From: UBA11986 sp031402435
GTDB lineage: Bacteria; Bacteroidota; Ignavibacteria; UBA10030; UBA6906
Direction of reading: 5' to 3'
Assembly (NCBI GenBank): GCA_031402435.1
Contig: JANNSJ010000058.1
Location: 124,001 to 188,000, forward strand
DNA length: 64,000 bases
The notes beneath the pieces are model-generated. The model ran no database searches, was not told where the DNA came from, and was given only the letters and a program-made list of their open reading frames with translations. Positions 24,559 to 33,848 of the stretch are shown one piece after another. Each line of letters starts with the position of its first letter. The stretch's first letter is position 1. Both the position numbers and the translations under genes were made by a program.

Positions 24559-26421
24559 ATGAAACGCGGATCAAGCGTTTGGCAAATCCTCCTTGCATCA
24601 ATTGTGCTTTTCGCATTGGAATTTCTTCTCTTCAGCCCCGCACTTGACTACAAATTCCTCAACTACGATGACGACGTATATGTGTATGAGAATGCAAACA
24701 TCCAGTCCCTTCAGGCAGAGAACATTGCGTGGATGTTTGCCAGACCATACTACAGATCCTACACTCCCCTCGCCTTGCTCTCTCATGCAATCGACTTCAA
24801 ACTCTGGGAGAACAATCCACGGGGACATCACCTGACAAACGTGCTGCTTCACGGCGTGAACACCATTCTCATTTTCCTCTTAGGAGTGATGCTGTTGCAT
24901 GTTGCGCGCCGCAAGGTGAGCGGCCAGATCCCTGATTCGCCCCCGCCCTTGCTGATGGAAGCTGATACATCGACCATCCTCGGTGCTTTTGTCGCTGCAT
25001 TGTTGTTTTCTCTCCACCCGATGCGGGTCGAGTCCGTTGCATGGATATCGGATAGGAAGGACCTGCTGCTTGTGCTGTTTACGCTACCTTGTTGCATGGC
25101 GTATCTCAAATATGACGCACATAGAGGCACCAAACGTGCAATGAGGTGGTATCTTCTAGTACTCCTGTTCTTCGTACTTGCTCTGCTCTCGAAGACCATT
25201 GCCATTGTCATTCCTGTGGTGTTGTTCCTTTTGGATATGTTGTTGCTAAAGCGGAAGGCGTCGAACAAATGGGTTCCTTTTGCAACCGAGAAAGCGCCGT
25301 TCTTCCTTCTCAGTCTGGCGTTTGGCATCTTTGCGATCATTTCTGCAAAGGAAAGTCAACTGAGTGATATCGTGGCGAAGCTCTCCGGCGTTCAGAGAGC
25401 TCTTCATCCGTTGTATTCGTTGCTGTTCTATCCAGTGAAGACCATCTGGCCCGAATCCCTTACCCCGGTTTATGATTCTGTTGGAGCTCCCCTGATGGCG
25501 GTTGCAGCGATTCTGTGTATCGTCATCACGGTCTTTGCTATCATCATGGCAAAGCGGGGACAGAAATTCTGGCTGCTTGCCTGGCTAACCTACGCGGTTA
25601 CCATTATGCCGACCATTACCGGATTGTCTGTAGGAATTCAGCCGTGGGCGGACCGGTACAGCTATCTCCCGGCCGCGAGTCTGATGATTCTGCTCGGGGC
25701 TGGTGTGAGTGTTGTGTGGGATCGGTATCGAGGGAAGGGAGCCCGCAGCTTGAATCTCGTGCTTTGCGCCGTGGCCATACTCTTATGTGGAAAGCTGAGT
25801 GCTCAACAACTTCCAATGTGGCAGAATGCGGAAACACTATGGCGTCATTCCATCCGCGTTACTCCGTCCGTTCCGATGCCGTACACGAATCTTGGGGTGG
25901 CGTTGGAAGGCAATGGTGACCATGACGGAGCGTTGCTGATGTACGGAAAAGCAGTCACCCTGGAGCCGCGCTGCGCTGATGCATTGTATAATATGGGGAT
26001 CACCTACGAAGCCAAACAGATGAATGATTCAGCGGCCTCTTTCTACGCTCAAGCCATTACAGCGGATCGTACGTACACCGACGCATACGTGAATTTGGGG
26101 AACATCCATGTACGAGCCGGCGCGTTTGACGATGCGATCAGGTTGTTCGAACAGGCGGTCAAGCTTGATTCGTCAGATCCCGATTCCTACTATAACATGG
26201 GGATTGCTTTCTACCATAAGGGAGATCGTACAAAGGCGCTGGAATGTTTTCAAAAAGCTGTCAAGTACTCACCAAACTATGCAAACGCGCATAACAACAT
26301 CGGGATTGTGTTTCTGGATTTGGGAAAGCAGGAAGCGGCAATGACGAGCTTCGTGCGTGCTGCCAGGCTGGGATCTGCAGAGGCTCAAAAGCTGCTGAGT
26401 TCGAAGGGATTCTCTTGGTGA
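24559..26421 (+). CDS. TMTC-like integral membrane protein with C-terminal TPR repeats
   Basis: 620 residues: about ten membrane helices (1-420) followed by TPR repeats (about 430-615: PYTNLGVALEGNGDHDGAL, ADALYNMGITYEAK, TDAYVNLGNIHVRAG, PDSYYNMGIAFYHKG, ANAHNNIGIVFLDLG). The N-terminal loop LNYDDDVYVYEN and GHHLTNVLLH are typical of the bacterial family related to eukaryotic TMTC proteins, which are GT-C-fold O-mannosyltransferases; the Asp-Asp pair in the first loop fits a metal/donor site. A glycosyltransferase role is inferred. Confidence 0.8.
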   Translation: MKRGSSVWQILLASIVLFALEFLLFSPALDYKFLNYDDDVYVYENANIQSLQAENIAWMFARPYYRSYTPLALLSHAIDFKLWENNPRGHHLTNVLLHGVNTILIFLLGVMLLHVARRKVSGQIPDSPPPLLMEADTSTILGAFVAALLFSLHPMRVESVAWISDRKDLLLVLFTLPCCMAYLKYDAHRGTKRAMRWYLLVLLFFVLALLSKTIAIVIPVVLFLLDMLLLKRKASNKWVPFATEKAPFFLLSLAFGIFAIISAKESQLSDIVAKLSGVQRALHPLYSLLFYPVKTIWPESLTPVYDSVGAPLMAVAAILCIVITVFAIIMAKRGQKFWLLAWLTYAVTIMPTITGLSVGIQPWADRYSYLPAASLMILLGAGVSVVWDRYRGKGARSLNLVLCAVAILLCGKLSAQQLPMWQNAETLWRHSIRVTPSVPMPYTNLGVALEGNGDHDGALLMYGKAVTLEPRCADALYNMGITYEAKQMNDSAASFYAQAITADRTYTDAYVNLGNIHVRAGAFDDAIRLFEQAVKLDSSDPDSYYNMGIAFYHKGDRTKALECFQKAVKYSPNYANAHNNIGIVFLDLGKQEAAMTSFVRAARLGSAEAQKLLSSKGFSW

Positions 26422-26597
26422 TGGCCCCCTTATCGAGATGCCATGATATTGAAGGAGCGCAGGCAGGATTCAAGCGGGTCACGTCTTGAGGAAGGTGAAT
26501 GGCAAAAGGTATTCGCGGACTTGACAGTTGTTCAGGACTTTCGTAGCATTGCAGCGCAACAGTACGCGATTTCCCAACCATAATCAAGGAGTTCGAT

Positions 26598-27023
26598 ATG
26601 AACAAAAAATTCTGGACTGGTTTTGTGGTGGTGTTTGTGGCGATGGAGGTTTTGATGTTCATTATTCATGGCGTCTTGCTTGAGTCCGCGTATCAGGCAA
26701 CGAAGGAAGTGTGGCGACCCGACATGATGTCCCTTATGTGGATCTACCATGTCCTTGCTGTCATTGGCGCGTTTTTCTTTACACTTATTTTTTCCAAGGG
26801 ATATGAAGGTAAGGGCGTAATGGAAGGTGTGCGCTACGGGCTTTACGTCGGGATCTGGATGAGTTCAGGAATGGCGTACGGCAGCTATTCCATGATCAAC
26901 ATTCCTTACTCGCTGGCATTGCAATGGTTTTGCTATGGACTGATCGAATACATTATCTACGGCATCCTGCTTGCAATGGTGTTTGGCAAACAAGCAACAG
27001 TCACGCCCGTTTCCAAAGCCTAA
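26598..27023 (+). CDS. Four-helix membrane protein of unknown function
   Basis: 141 residues with four hydrophobic helices (about 7-29, 46-68, 80-100, 107-130). Tyr, Trp and Gly are frequent near helix ends. It looks like the small DUF-type membrane proteins common in this phylum, with no catalytic motif. AAGGAGTTCGAT precedes the ATG, giving a good ribosome binding site. A strong terminator follows, so it is likely expressed alone. Confidence 0.7.
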   Translation: MNKKFWTGFVVVFVAMEVLMFIIHGVLLESAYQATKEVWRPDMMSLMWIYHVLAVIGAFFFTLIFSKGYEGKGVMEGVRYGLYVGIWMSSGMAYGSYSMINIPYSLALQWFCYGLIEYIIYGILLAMVFGKQATVTPVSKA

Positions 27024-27046
27024 TGTCTCTGTCTGTGTGCAGTGCA

Positions 27047-27083
27047 TAACGCGTCTCCACTAGGGGACGCGTTACTATTTTTT
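27047..27083 (+). terminator. Rho-independent terminator
   Basis: TAACGCGTCTCC (27047-27058) pairs perfectly with GGGGACGCGTTA (27063-27074, with one G-T) around a 4-base loop and is followed by CTATTTTTT. It ends the transcript of the 4-TM protein gene. Confidence 0.9.
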
Positions 27084-27150
27084 AGGAGTTTCTCCCTGCC
27101 ACTCTCCGCACGCTTGTTTTCTTTTTATTATTGTGTTGGTACACTACCTC

Positions 27151-28155
27151 ATGGCGAAACGAAAACAGCATCAAGAAACGCTTTCCCTTTTTGGTGACAT
27201 TCCCGCACCGGTTCCTCCTCCTACTGACTATGTTCTTCACAACAGTGGCCGCTTGAGGCAGTGGGCGAGCAAGGGGATTCATTTCGGAGGATCATCGTGG
27301 AAATATCCCGGATGGAAGGGAGTCATCTACAGCAAACACTACAAGACGAAGAAATCATTCAATGAAGAGAGTCTCGCGGAATACTCTGAGTTGTTCTCAA
27401 CGGTGTGTGCAGATTTTGCCCTGTATGATTACCCCGATCAACAGCAGATGAAACTCATTCATGACTCAACAGTGGATACATTCAAAGTCTCGCTCAAAGT
27501 CACGGACCGTATCACCATCAAACGCTACCCATCGCTGCCGCGTTTTGGCCGGCTGGCAGGAACAGAGAACCCGGATTTCCTGAACGTGGAGTTGTTTGAA
27601 GATGCGTTTCTGAAACCGCTTGAGGGGTTGAAGAACAAACGCGGTGCGATCATTTTTGAGTTCTCAACATTCCATCCCAACAGCGGAGTCACGTATGAAA
27701 AATTTGTCGTTCGTATGAATGCGTTCCTCTCGAAACTCCCGAAGGGATACGAATATGCCGTAGAGTTGCGTAACAGTGAGTTCCTGACAGGAGAGTACCT
27801 GAAGATGCTTGCATCCAACGGTGTCGCGCACGTTCTGAACAACTGGACAAGAATGCCGCCGATCATTGATCAGATCAGAATTGCAGGCGTGCTTACCAGT
27901 TCGTTTTCCGTTGCACGGGCACTGCTCAAACCCGGCAGAACATATGAGGAGGCCGTGGAGTTGTTCCAGCCGTACGACAGAGTGAAGGAGGAGAATACCG
28001 AATTGCGCATGGGGTTGGTTGAATCAGTACATCGGTGTATCGCAGAAGGGACGACGCTCTATGCCTATGTGAATAACAGGGCGGAGGGGAATTCGCCAAA
28101 AACAATTGAAGGGATACTGGACATGCTGGATACGTATCCGGCGGAAAAGCTGTAG
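27151..28155 (+). CDS. DUF72 family protein (YecE-like TIM barrel)
   Basis: 334 residues. The DUF72 signature is clear: GIHFGGSSWKYPGWKGVIY near residue 45, the TFKVSLKVT strand and YEYAVELRNSEFL in the second half. The fold is a TIM barrel related to Nfo-type phosphate-binding barrels; function is unknown. It is longer at the N-terminus than YecE by about 35 residues (MAKRKQHQETLSLFGDI...). ATG 27151 is preferred over an in-frame TTG at 27133. Confidence 0.85.
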   Translation: MAKRKQHQETLSLFGDIPAPVPPPTDYVLHNSGRLRQWASKGIHFGGSSWKYPGWKGVIYSKHYKTKKSFNEESLAEYSELFSTVCADFALYDYPDQQQMKLIHDSTVDTFKVSLKVTDRITIKRYPSLPRFGRLAGTENPDFLNVELFEDAFLKPLEGLKNKRGAIIFEFSTFHPNSGVTYEKFVVRMNAFLSKLPKGYEYAVELRNSEFLTGEYLKMLASNGVAHVLNNWTRMPPIIDQIRIAGVLTSSFSVARALLKPGRTYEEAVELFQPYDRVKEENTELRMGLVESVHRCIAEGTTLYAYVNNRAEGNSPKTIEGILDMLDTYPAEKL

Positions 28156-28219
28156 GATTTTGCCAGCGCAATACACCAACTATCGTTCATCATTGCGGCC
28201 TCAGGCAAAGCCTGCGACC

Positions 28220-29626
28220 CTATTTGAGAAGAATAAACTTCTTCGCACTTGAGAAGTTACCCACATCCAGCCGATAGAAATACACACCACTCGCCAGGCC
28301 ATCTCCACGGAATTCCACTTCATGGTATCCCGCCTGCAATTGTTCGTTGACGGGTTGTGCTACTTGTTGGCCGAGAGTGTTAAATATTGTCAGCGTGACG
28401 AACGAACTGCGTGGAAGCCCATAGCGAATTGTCGTTGTAGGATTCCAGGGATTCGGGTAGTTTTGGTCCAATACAAATTCTGTCGGGCGCGACAACTGTC
28501 CGCCAAGCCTGAGGACAATCGCTGCCTTTGGGTCCGTAATGGTTATTGACCCGTTGCTTTTCAATCGCACTTCCTTGTTTCCGATAATAAGGGCTGCAGC
28601 TATCGACTGGTCTTTCATCTCCCACGTCATCGTGAGCGGATATTGTGCGTAGGATGCACGAATGGGGACTTCCTTTATCCCCCCTCCTTTCTTCACGCAT
28701 TCCAGTATTCGGTTTGTTTCAAACCTTGCGTCAAAGATGCCTGCCGGTGGTGGTGGTGGGAGCTCGAAGTAGTCCAAGTCCTTCTTTTCGAGTGACTCAG
28801 AAGAGAAGTACAGAGTCTGTTGTGCGCCACTCAAATCTGAGATTGTAATCGTCCCAGCCCTCTCAGTTACAGACGAAAGGGGTGAGGCCTCTTTGTCAAG
28901 AGGCGAAACCGTTGAAAGTATCAACATACCCGCAGAGCCGGCCCTCACCCAATAGCCTTTAGCGGGCCTCAAGCTGTCGGTAATCTGATACGTTCCGTTG
29001 TATCCGTAGAAAGGCGATTGGATTATTCCCTGAGGGATTTGTTGGACAGCCGCGATCGACAGAGGTACCGAGAGTGCACCAATAACGTTCCAATCCGGTT
29101 GTACAATAATCGTATCCAACGTTCGTTGCACTCCCCCGATTGCGATGGTCTGTTGACTATTGAATTTTAGCATGTAGCCAACACCGTTCAGCAAAGTGTC
29201 TTTTCTCACGTATCCGAGCACCGCGTTAAACTCGTAGGCGTAGCCGGCGGCCGTCGTAAAGATGGACCCCTTTCGTCGATCACCGACCGTCAGGGGAACC
29301 GATACTAGATTCCAACCATTTACAACCCCATAGTAGCTGGTACCGGCAACATAGACCAGGCGCGACTGAACCACGCTGGCCTGGTATCCGGGCCTGTAGA
29401 GCCTGGCCTTGAAGGTTGTTGTGGCAGAAATAGTAACCAGACTGTTTCCATATACAACAAACGGACTTGTTCGATCCGGGGTTGATCCATCAACCGTGTA
29501 TCGCAGTGTATCGCCGGGGAGTAGGTTTTCGATATTGGAATTGGAGCGAATACTCCCACCTGCATTTCCCGAGTGGACGAGAATACATGCTGCGACCGCG
29601 AATCCAAAAACTATTCGTTTCGGCAT
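28220..29626 (-). CDS. Exported protein with chitobiase-like C-terminal-type domain and Por/T9SS sorting domain
   Basis: 468 residues with a signal peptide (MPKRIVFGFAVAACILVHSGNAGG). Residues about 38-95 (YTVDGSTPDRTSPFV...) match the CHB_HEX_C-type Ig-like module; the middle (GWNLVSVPL, DWNVIGAL, GYWVRAG) resembles repeats seen in large surface proteins of this group; the last 75 residues form the secretion sorting domain (QNYPNPWNPTTTIRYGLP, GVYFYRLDVG, KKFILLK). It should pass the outer membrane by a type-IX-like system and be anchored or released at the surface. The chitobiase-type module with no catalytic domain in front suggests a remnant or a degenerate adhesin. Confidence 0.82.
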   Translation of the reverse strand: MPKRIVFGFAVAACILVHSGNAGGSIRSNSNIENLLPGDTLRYTVDGSTPDRTSPFVVYGNSLVTISATTTFKARLYRPGYQASVVQSRLVYVAGTSYYGVVNGWNLVSVPLTVGDRRKGSIFTTAAGYAYEFNAVLGYVRKDTLLNGVGYMLKFNSQQTIAIGGVQRTLDTIIVQPDWNVIGALSVPLSIAAVQQIPQGIIQSPFYGYNGTYQITDSLRPAKGYWVRAGSAGMLILSTVSPLDKEASPLSSVTERAGTITISDLSGAQQTLYFSSESLEKKDLDYFELPPPPPAGIFDARFETNRILECVKKGGGIKEVPIRASYAQYPLTMTWEMKDQSIAAALIIGNKEVRLKSNGSITITDPKAAIVLRLGGQLSRPTEFVLDQNYPNPWNPTTTIRYGLPRSSFVTLTIFNTLGQQVAQPVNEQLQAGYHEVEFRGDGLASGVYFYRLDVGNFSSAKKFILLK

Positions 29627-29869
29627 TGTTGATCTTTTTACGAAACTGAAAGGAAATCGATTGGTCTGTGCAACGGACTTTTGACTACTTCAAGCGAGCA
29701 ATTGGATGCTACTCAAACCAAACTTAGCAAGATCTGGGGGTAAACTCAAGGAGAAAATTTTGAATTTGGCCATCGAGCAATATCGCGTAACGAAGAAGGA
29801 TCAGACATGATACACAAAAATCCAGCCGTGAGGTTATGGCTTGGGGGCCGGTTGGCACCCAAAAGCTGG
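29627..29869. other. Intergenic stretch before tRNA-Pro
   Basis: Contains the upstream region of the sorting-domain protein gene (minus strand) on the left. No further gene, repeat or RNA is recognised. Confidence 0.5.
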
Positions 29870-29898
29870 TTGTCTTCTGGCTGTTTGTTTTGTATATT
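29870..29898 (+). promoter_or_regulatory. Promoter for tRNA-Pro
   Basis: TTGTCT (29870-29875), a 17-base spacer and TATATT (29893-29898) lie 24 bases upstream of the tRNA 5' end. Spacing and distance are as expected for a stable-RNA promoter. Confidence 0.55.
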
Positions 29899-29921
29899 CT
29901 TAAGGTCAACAATGAGTTACA

Positions 29922-29995
29922 CGGAGCGTAGCGCAGCCCGGTAGCGCACTTGCTTGGGGTGCAAGGGGTCGCGGGTTCAAATCCCGCCGCTCCGA
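29922..29995 (+). tRNA. tRNA-Pro(GGG)
   Basis: Complete 74-base cloverleaf. Acceptor stem CGGAGCG / CGCTCCG (29922-29928 and 29988-29994), anticodon stem CTTGC / GCAAG with loop TTGGGGT giving anticodon GGG, and T arm GCGGG-TTCAAAT-CCCGC. The discriminator base is A and the CCA end is not encoded. Confidence 0.97.
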
Positions 29996-30001
29996 CAAAC
30001 G

Positions 30002-30037
30002 AAGGCATCGGCAATCAGCCGGTGCCTTTTGTTTTCT
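30002..30037 (+). terminator. Rho-independent terminator after tRNA-Pro
   Basis: An 11-base-pair stem, AAGGCATCGGC (30002-30012) with GCCGGTGCCTT (30018-30028), 5-base loop, followed by TTGTTTTCTTT. Confidence 0.9.
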
Positions 30038-30050
30038 TTACTGTCGTGCT

Positions 30051-31058
30051 TCATTGTCCATCAGATAACGCCACTGGAGCAAACACCTCCCCCAAGTTTT
30101 CTGGTAATGGAGCGACAGACGAACTTCGGTATATGTTGCCCTTGAGGGTTCCTGCGATAACACTTCCATTGCCACCCATTCTCAAACAACGTATTGCGTC
30201 GTCCGTAAGACTTCCTTGAACCTTTGCCCACGTCGCCGCATTATTTGATGAGCAAAACACGCCGCTTGTTGTGCCGACAAAGAGTTGTTCATGCAAGCAA
30301 ACGGCCAGTGATCCGGCGCTCTTGTTCGTGAGTCCGTTGTTCATCTGAGCCCACGTTACACCATTGTCCTGTGAGCGATACACTCCGCCTCCATTCGTGG
30401 CCGCAAAGAGATTGCCGCTCGGGTGTCCGGTAATTTCCCAAACATCAAGACAAGTCAATCCTTTGTTGACCGCTCTCCAGTTCTTTCCATGGTTTGTTGA
30501 AAGAAAAATACCATCCTTCGTTCCCGCGAGAATATCATTGTTCGAATTCGCCGTAATGGTGGCAACATAACAGCCATTCAATCCCGTTGCAACCCACGTC
30601 TCGCCATTATCGAGAGAACAGTACACGCCATGGCTCGAAGTCCCCGCGTACAGAGAACCATCTGGCGCAATTTCAAGAGAAACGATCTCAGTGCAATCCA
30701 GTCCGGTATTTGATTGCACCCATCCGGAGATGTTGCCATCGTTTCGGTATACACCGCCGCCGAAGGTTCCGGCGAAGATCGTCCCGCGTGTATTTGCAAC
30801 GAGAGCGAAAACATCCCTATCGGTTAATCCCGCGTTACGATCTGTCCATGTTTCACCCTGGTCAATGGACATGAAGACTCCCCCGCCAAAGGTCCCGGCG
30901 TAGATATGGCCGTTCGGCGTAACCGATATTGCCTGAATCGGAGTCTTTTCGAGAAACGGAGCAGAGCTTTTGGGATGTTCCTCAGATGTAGCGCGTGGTG
31001 AAAGGTGGGCAAGCAAAAATGAAAGCACTAACAGTGCCACAGCAATACGTCGGCTCAT
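30051..31058 (-). CDS. Exported BNR/Ycf48-like repeat protein
   Basis: 335 residues with a signal peptide (MSRRIAVALLVLSFLLAHLSPRATS). The rest is a beta-propeller-like array of about seven repeats of the form GHIYAGTFGGGVF-(x)-S-D-GETW, the Asp-box/BNR motif (DQGETW, DNGETW, NHGKNW, DNGVTW, NNAATW). Such propellers often serve as extracellular scaffolds; no active-site residues of a sialidase are seen. In this group such repeats commonly sit in sorting-domain proteins, but here no sorting domain follows. ATG 31058 chosen because it starts the signal peptide. Confidence 0.8.
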   Translation of the reverse strand: MSRRIAVALLVLSFLLAHLSPRATSEEHPKSSAPFLEKTPIQAISVTPNGHIYAGTFGGGVFMSIDQGETWTDRNAGLTDRDVFALVANTRGTIFAGTFGGGVYRNDGNISGWVQSNTGLDCTEIVSLEIAPDGSLYAGTSSHGVYCSLDNGETWVATGLNGCYVATITANSNNDILAGTKDGIFLSTNHGKNWRAVNKGLTCLDVWEITGHPSGNLFAATNGGGVYRSQDNGVTWAQMNNGLTNKSAGSLAVCLHEQLFVGTTSGVFCSSNNAATWAKVQGSLTDDAIRCLRMGGNGSVIAGTLKGNIYRSSSVAPLPENLGEVFAPVALSDGQ

Positions 31059-31246
31059 GGTACACTCCATTCTTATTGAATCTTGATGAATGACCGAACC
31101 AGACTGCTGTACCTAATCCCGGTAGAACGCTGTTACCTGCTCACTAAGACGAGTGGATGGTAAGAAAGTTTCAATATGAAAGGGCAATCTTCATACAGGT
31201 ACAGGTTTCGGAGCGGAGTAAAAGGCGGGTGTGACTGTGGATGGAT

Positions 31247-31272
31247 AAGTCCCGCCCGGCGTGGCGGGACTT
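31247..31272 (-). terminator. Palindromic hairpin after MerR gene
   Basis: Perfect 10-base arms AAGTCCCGCC (31247-31256) and GGCGGGACTT (31263-31272) two bases beyond the MerR stop codon. There is no T run, so it may be a REP-like repeat rather than a terminator. Confidence 0.5.
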
Positions 31273-31274
31273 CG

Positions 31275-31658
31275 TCAGTTCAATTTGACCAGCAACTCTT
31301 CGAGGAACTTCTTCACTTCGACTACGTCAGTACGGAGTTGCTCATCGGTGATTTTGTTTTTGGGCTTCGGCGAGTCGATGAGAACAAGTTGCTCGCCGGT
31401 ATCATCCTCAGGTGTATATGCCTTCAGTACCTGCTTTGCACCCTCAATCGTATATCGTTCATCACGCAGCAGTTTCTTGATATAGAGGATGAGTTTGATA
31501 TCCCGGTTGGTGTAGATGCGGTTACCCGCGCGGTTCTTTGCGGGTTTCAATTGCTCAAATTCCGACTCCCAATACCTCAGTACATATTGCTCGAGGTCCG
31601 TGATCTTGCTGACCTCGCTAATGGAGTAGTAGAGTTTCTTGATACCGAGAGATTTCAT
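31275..31658 (-). CDS. MerR-family transcriptional regulator
   Basis: 127 residues: N-terminal winged-helix MerR domain (YYSISEVSKITDLEQYVLRYWESEF, ...RIYTNRDIKLILYIKKLL) followed by a short acidic linker and a helical tail (TDVVEVKKFLEELLVKLN) that is likely for dimerisation. No Cys metal-binding loop is seen, so it is not a mercury or copper sensor; the short form is common in Bacteroidota and resembles HspR-like and cell-cycle MerR proteins. Target unknown. Confidence 0.88.
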   Translation of the reverse strand: MKSLGIKKLYYSISEVSKITDLEQYVLRYWESEFEQLKPAKNRAGNRIYTNRDIKLILYIKKLLRDERYTIEGAKQVLKAYTPEDDTGEQLVLIDSPKPKNKITDEQLRTDVVEVKKFLEELLVKLN

Positions 31659-31771
31659 AGCGCCTCGCAGTGGTGTTCCACGTTCAATATGGTCAAAAAG
31701 TACGTAATCCGTGTTTGAGATGCAAACTATTGCAGAGCAACCATTTCGGTGGGCCGGGATCGTCCTATGGC

Positions 31772-32338
31772 TTATTTCTTTACCTTGCTTTTCGAAATCC
31801 GCACATCAATTTCCTTGAGTTTTGCAAGCTCGCTTGAGGCCTTTTCCAATTCTGCTTCCAGCTCTTGCACACGTCGGCCCCTCGATGCGACTTCGCCCAT
31901 TTGTTTCCTGGCAACAGCGACAAGGCTATCGGCGACAAATTTTTCTCGCCTCAGTGAATCGCGCAATTCGCCCACCCGATCAACCATCGTCAGGTACATT
32001 TGAATGATCTGCTTTTCTTCCGGGGATTGGGTGAGGCGAAGGTAGGTGTCCAACCAGTAGCGTGATGCGCTATCGTTTGCTGCCGGATTGGAAGGAGCAC
32101 TCAACAGGAGAGCAGTCTTTCTCACTGCACCGGGATGCACACTTGTTGAGGTATAATGCTCTGCGACAATCATATACTCGGTTGTTGCCTCTCGTAAAGC
32201 AAATGAGCGTTCCAATGTATCAGCACGAGCCATATGTCGGTGTGCCTGGAACTCGGCATCGCTGATGGTACTGCTCGATGTGCATCCGTAGAGGAAGACA
32301 GCAACGAGAAGGGTATAGAGGCTGCTATGCCAAGCCAT
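31772..32338 (-). CDS. Lipoprotein with coiled-coil C-terminus
   Basis: 188 residues. Lipobox FLYGC (Cys19) after a hydrophobic signal. The middle is TPR-like helical (MARADTLERSFALREATTEYMIVAEHY) and the last 60 residues (VGELRDSLRREKF..., VQELEAELEKASSELAKLKEI) form a probable coiled coil. It overlaps the end of the histidine kinase gene by 14 bases and would be translated from the same message. It may be an envelope partner of that kinase, which is inference from position. Confidence 0.7.
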   Translation of the reverse strand: MAWHSSLYTLLVAVFLYGCTSSSTISDAEFQAHRHMARADTLERSFALREATTEYMIVAEHYTSTSVHPGAVRKTALLLSAPSNPAANDSASRYWLDTYLRLTQSPEEKQIIQMYLTMVDRVGELRDSLRREKFVADSLVAVARKQMGEVASRGRRVQELEAELEKASSELAKLKEIDVRISKSKVKK

Positions 32339-33848
32339 CGGCAGACCTTTGTGATTGGGCAATAGCCGGAGTAGATGGCGCCAGTGTCGCCAGATCTGCT
32401 GCAGGGAAATCCACACAAAACGTGGAGCCGGCTCCGAGCGTACTCGTCGCCGTTACGGCCCCACCCTGCCCTTCGACAAAAGCCTTGACAAGCGCAAGAC
32501 CGAGCCCCGTACCTTTGGCGCCTACCTTTGATGCGTTTGAAGCCTGGTAGAATTTGACAAAAATCTTCGGCAAGTCCTCGGAGGCAATGCCGATGCCGGT
32601 GTCGGCAATCGAGACACGAGCGCCGTTGCCATGTCGGGCAACGTTGATGGTGATTGTTCCATCCTTGTCTGTGTACTTGATTGCATTGCTTACAAGGTTG
32701 CTGAACACCTGCGAGAGCTTTTCCACATCGGCCATGATGTATGGGATGGGGCTGGCGGAAACTGCAATATGGACACCTTTTCGTTCTGCAAGTACCTGTG
32801 CATCTTCCACAGCAGCGGCAACAATGGAGAGCAGGTCGGCGAGGACAAGTTCGTATTCCATTTTACCGGCTTCGATCTTTGCAATATCAAGAAAGGCATT
32901 CGTAAACTTGATGAGTTTGTCAATGTTGCCACGCATGGAGCCGAGCAGCCGGAGCTGTTCCGGGTTGAGTCCGCCAAGTTTTTGTTCGGAGAGGATATAC
33001 TGTGCAGAGAGGATCGTCTGCAACGGTGTGCGCAGTTCGTGTGAAATCTGACGCATCATTGCGGCTTTGTACTCATTGATTTGCCGCAGTTGATTGCTCA
33101 TATCGTTCACGGCGTCTGCGAGGAGAGAAGTCTCATCGTGAGACGTTACTTTGATCTGGCCGAACGAGCCCCTTGCAATCTGCTGGGTTCCGCGAATCAC
33201 CGCTTCGATTGGGTGCGTAATGGTACGTGTGATAAAGAACGCGATAGTTAACGCGACCAGCAGTGTTCCGAACGTCAGAATTAGTGCTACCCGCGCCGAC
33301 TGTTGTGTCGTCAACTCTACATTCGCCATTGCCTGGTCGATGGATGCCTGACTGAGTCGCATGAACCGATCCAGAGCCTCATGAAGAATGGGAAATGATT
33401 CGAACTGACCCTGGTCAAATGTTGGCGGGGCATTCTTGTTTGATTTCCTTGTCGTTGCCCTGGACAGAACCTGTTCTCCGATCACGGCAGAAGCAAAGAC
33501 GTCATGTTTTGAGCGAACCATCTGAAGGAGTTCATATCGCGCAGCGTCGGTCTGCACACTGATAAGCGAATCAAGTTCTTCGGTGAGTCGTGAACTGCCG
33601 TCGGAAAACATTGCAAAATAGGTATTGTCGTGAGCGATCAGGTACTTGCCCGCATCCTGTTCCTCTTCATACAATCTCGTCCGGATCCCCTTCGCAAGGT
33701 TGATGGAGAGGACGTCCGACGACAGTGTGGTATGCGCTGCATTGGAAACGAGATTGAGCTCGTACACCATGTAGGCGTTTACACAGATCATGATCGCGAT
33801 GATTGTCAGGAATCCGAGCATCATTTTCTTATAGATTGTCAGTCTCAT
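32325..33848 (-). CDS. Membrane sensor histidine kinase
   Basis: 507 residues: first membrane helix about 8-28, helical extracytoplasmic domain about 29-185 (like a four-helix-bundle sensor), second helix about 186-206, HAMP about 207-260, phosphoacceptor His270 in ISHELRTPL, and HATPase with NLVSNAIKYT, DTGIGI and GTGLGL. No receiver domain and no adjacent response regulator, so it is an orphan. Its start overlaps the acpS stop as ATGA. Confidence 0.9.
   Translation of the reverse strand: MRLTIYKKMMLGFLTIIAIMICVNAYMVYELNLVSNAAHTTLSSDVLSINLAKGIRTRLYEEEQDAGKYLIAHDNTYFAMFSDGSSRLTEELDSLISVQTDAARYELLQMVRSKHDVFASAVIGEQVLSRATTRKSNKNAPPTFDQGQFESFPILHEALDRFMRLSQASIDQAMANVELTTQQSARVALILTFGTLLVALTIAFFITRTITHPIEAVIRGTQQIARGSFGQIKVTSHDETSLLADAVNDMSNQLRQINEYKAAMMRQISHELRTPLQTILSAQYILSEQKLGGLNPEQLRLLGSMRGNIDKLIKFTNAFLDIAKIEAGKMEYELVLADLLSIVAAAVEDAQVLAERKGVHIAVSASPIPYIMADVEKLSQVFSNLVSNAIKYTDKDGTITINVARHGNGARVSIADTGIGIASEDLPKIFVKFYQASNASKVGAKGTGLGLALVKAFVEGQGGAVTATSTLGAGSTFCVDFPAADLATLAPSTPAIAQSQRSADGLA

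Noticed and set aside
29724..30014. Minus-strand frame containing GFEPATP
   Set aside because: It reads the reverse complement of tRNA-Pro, another common false protein.
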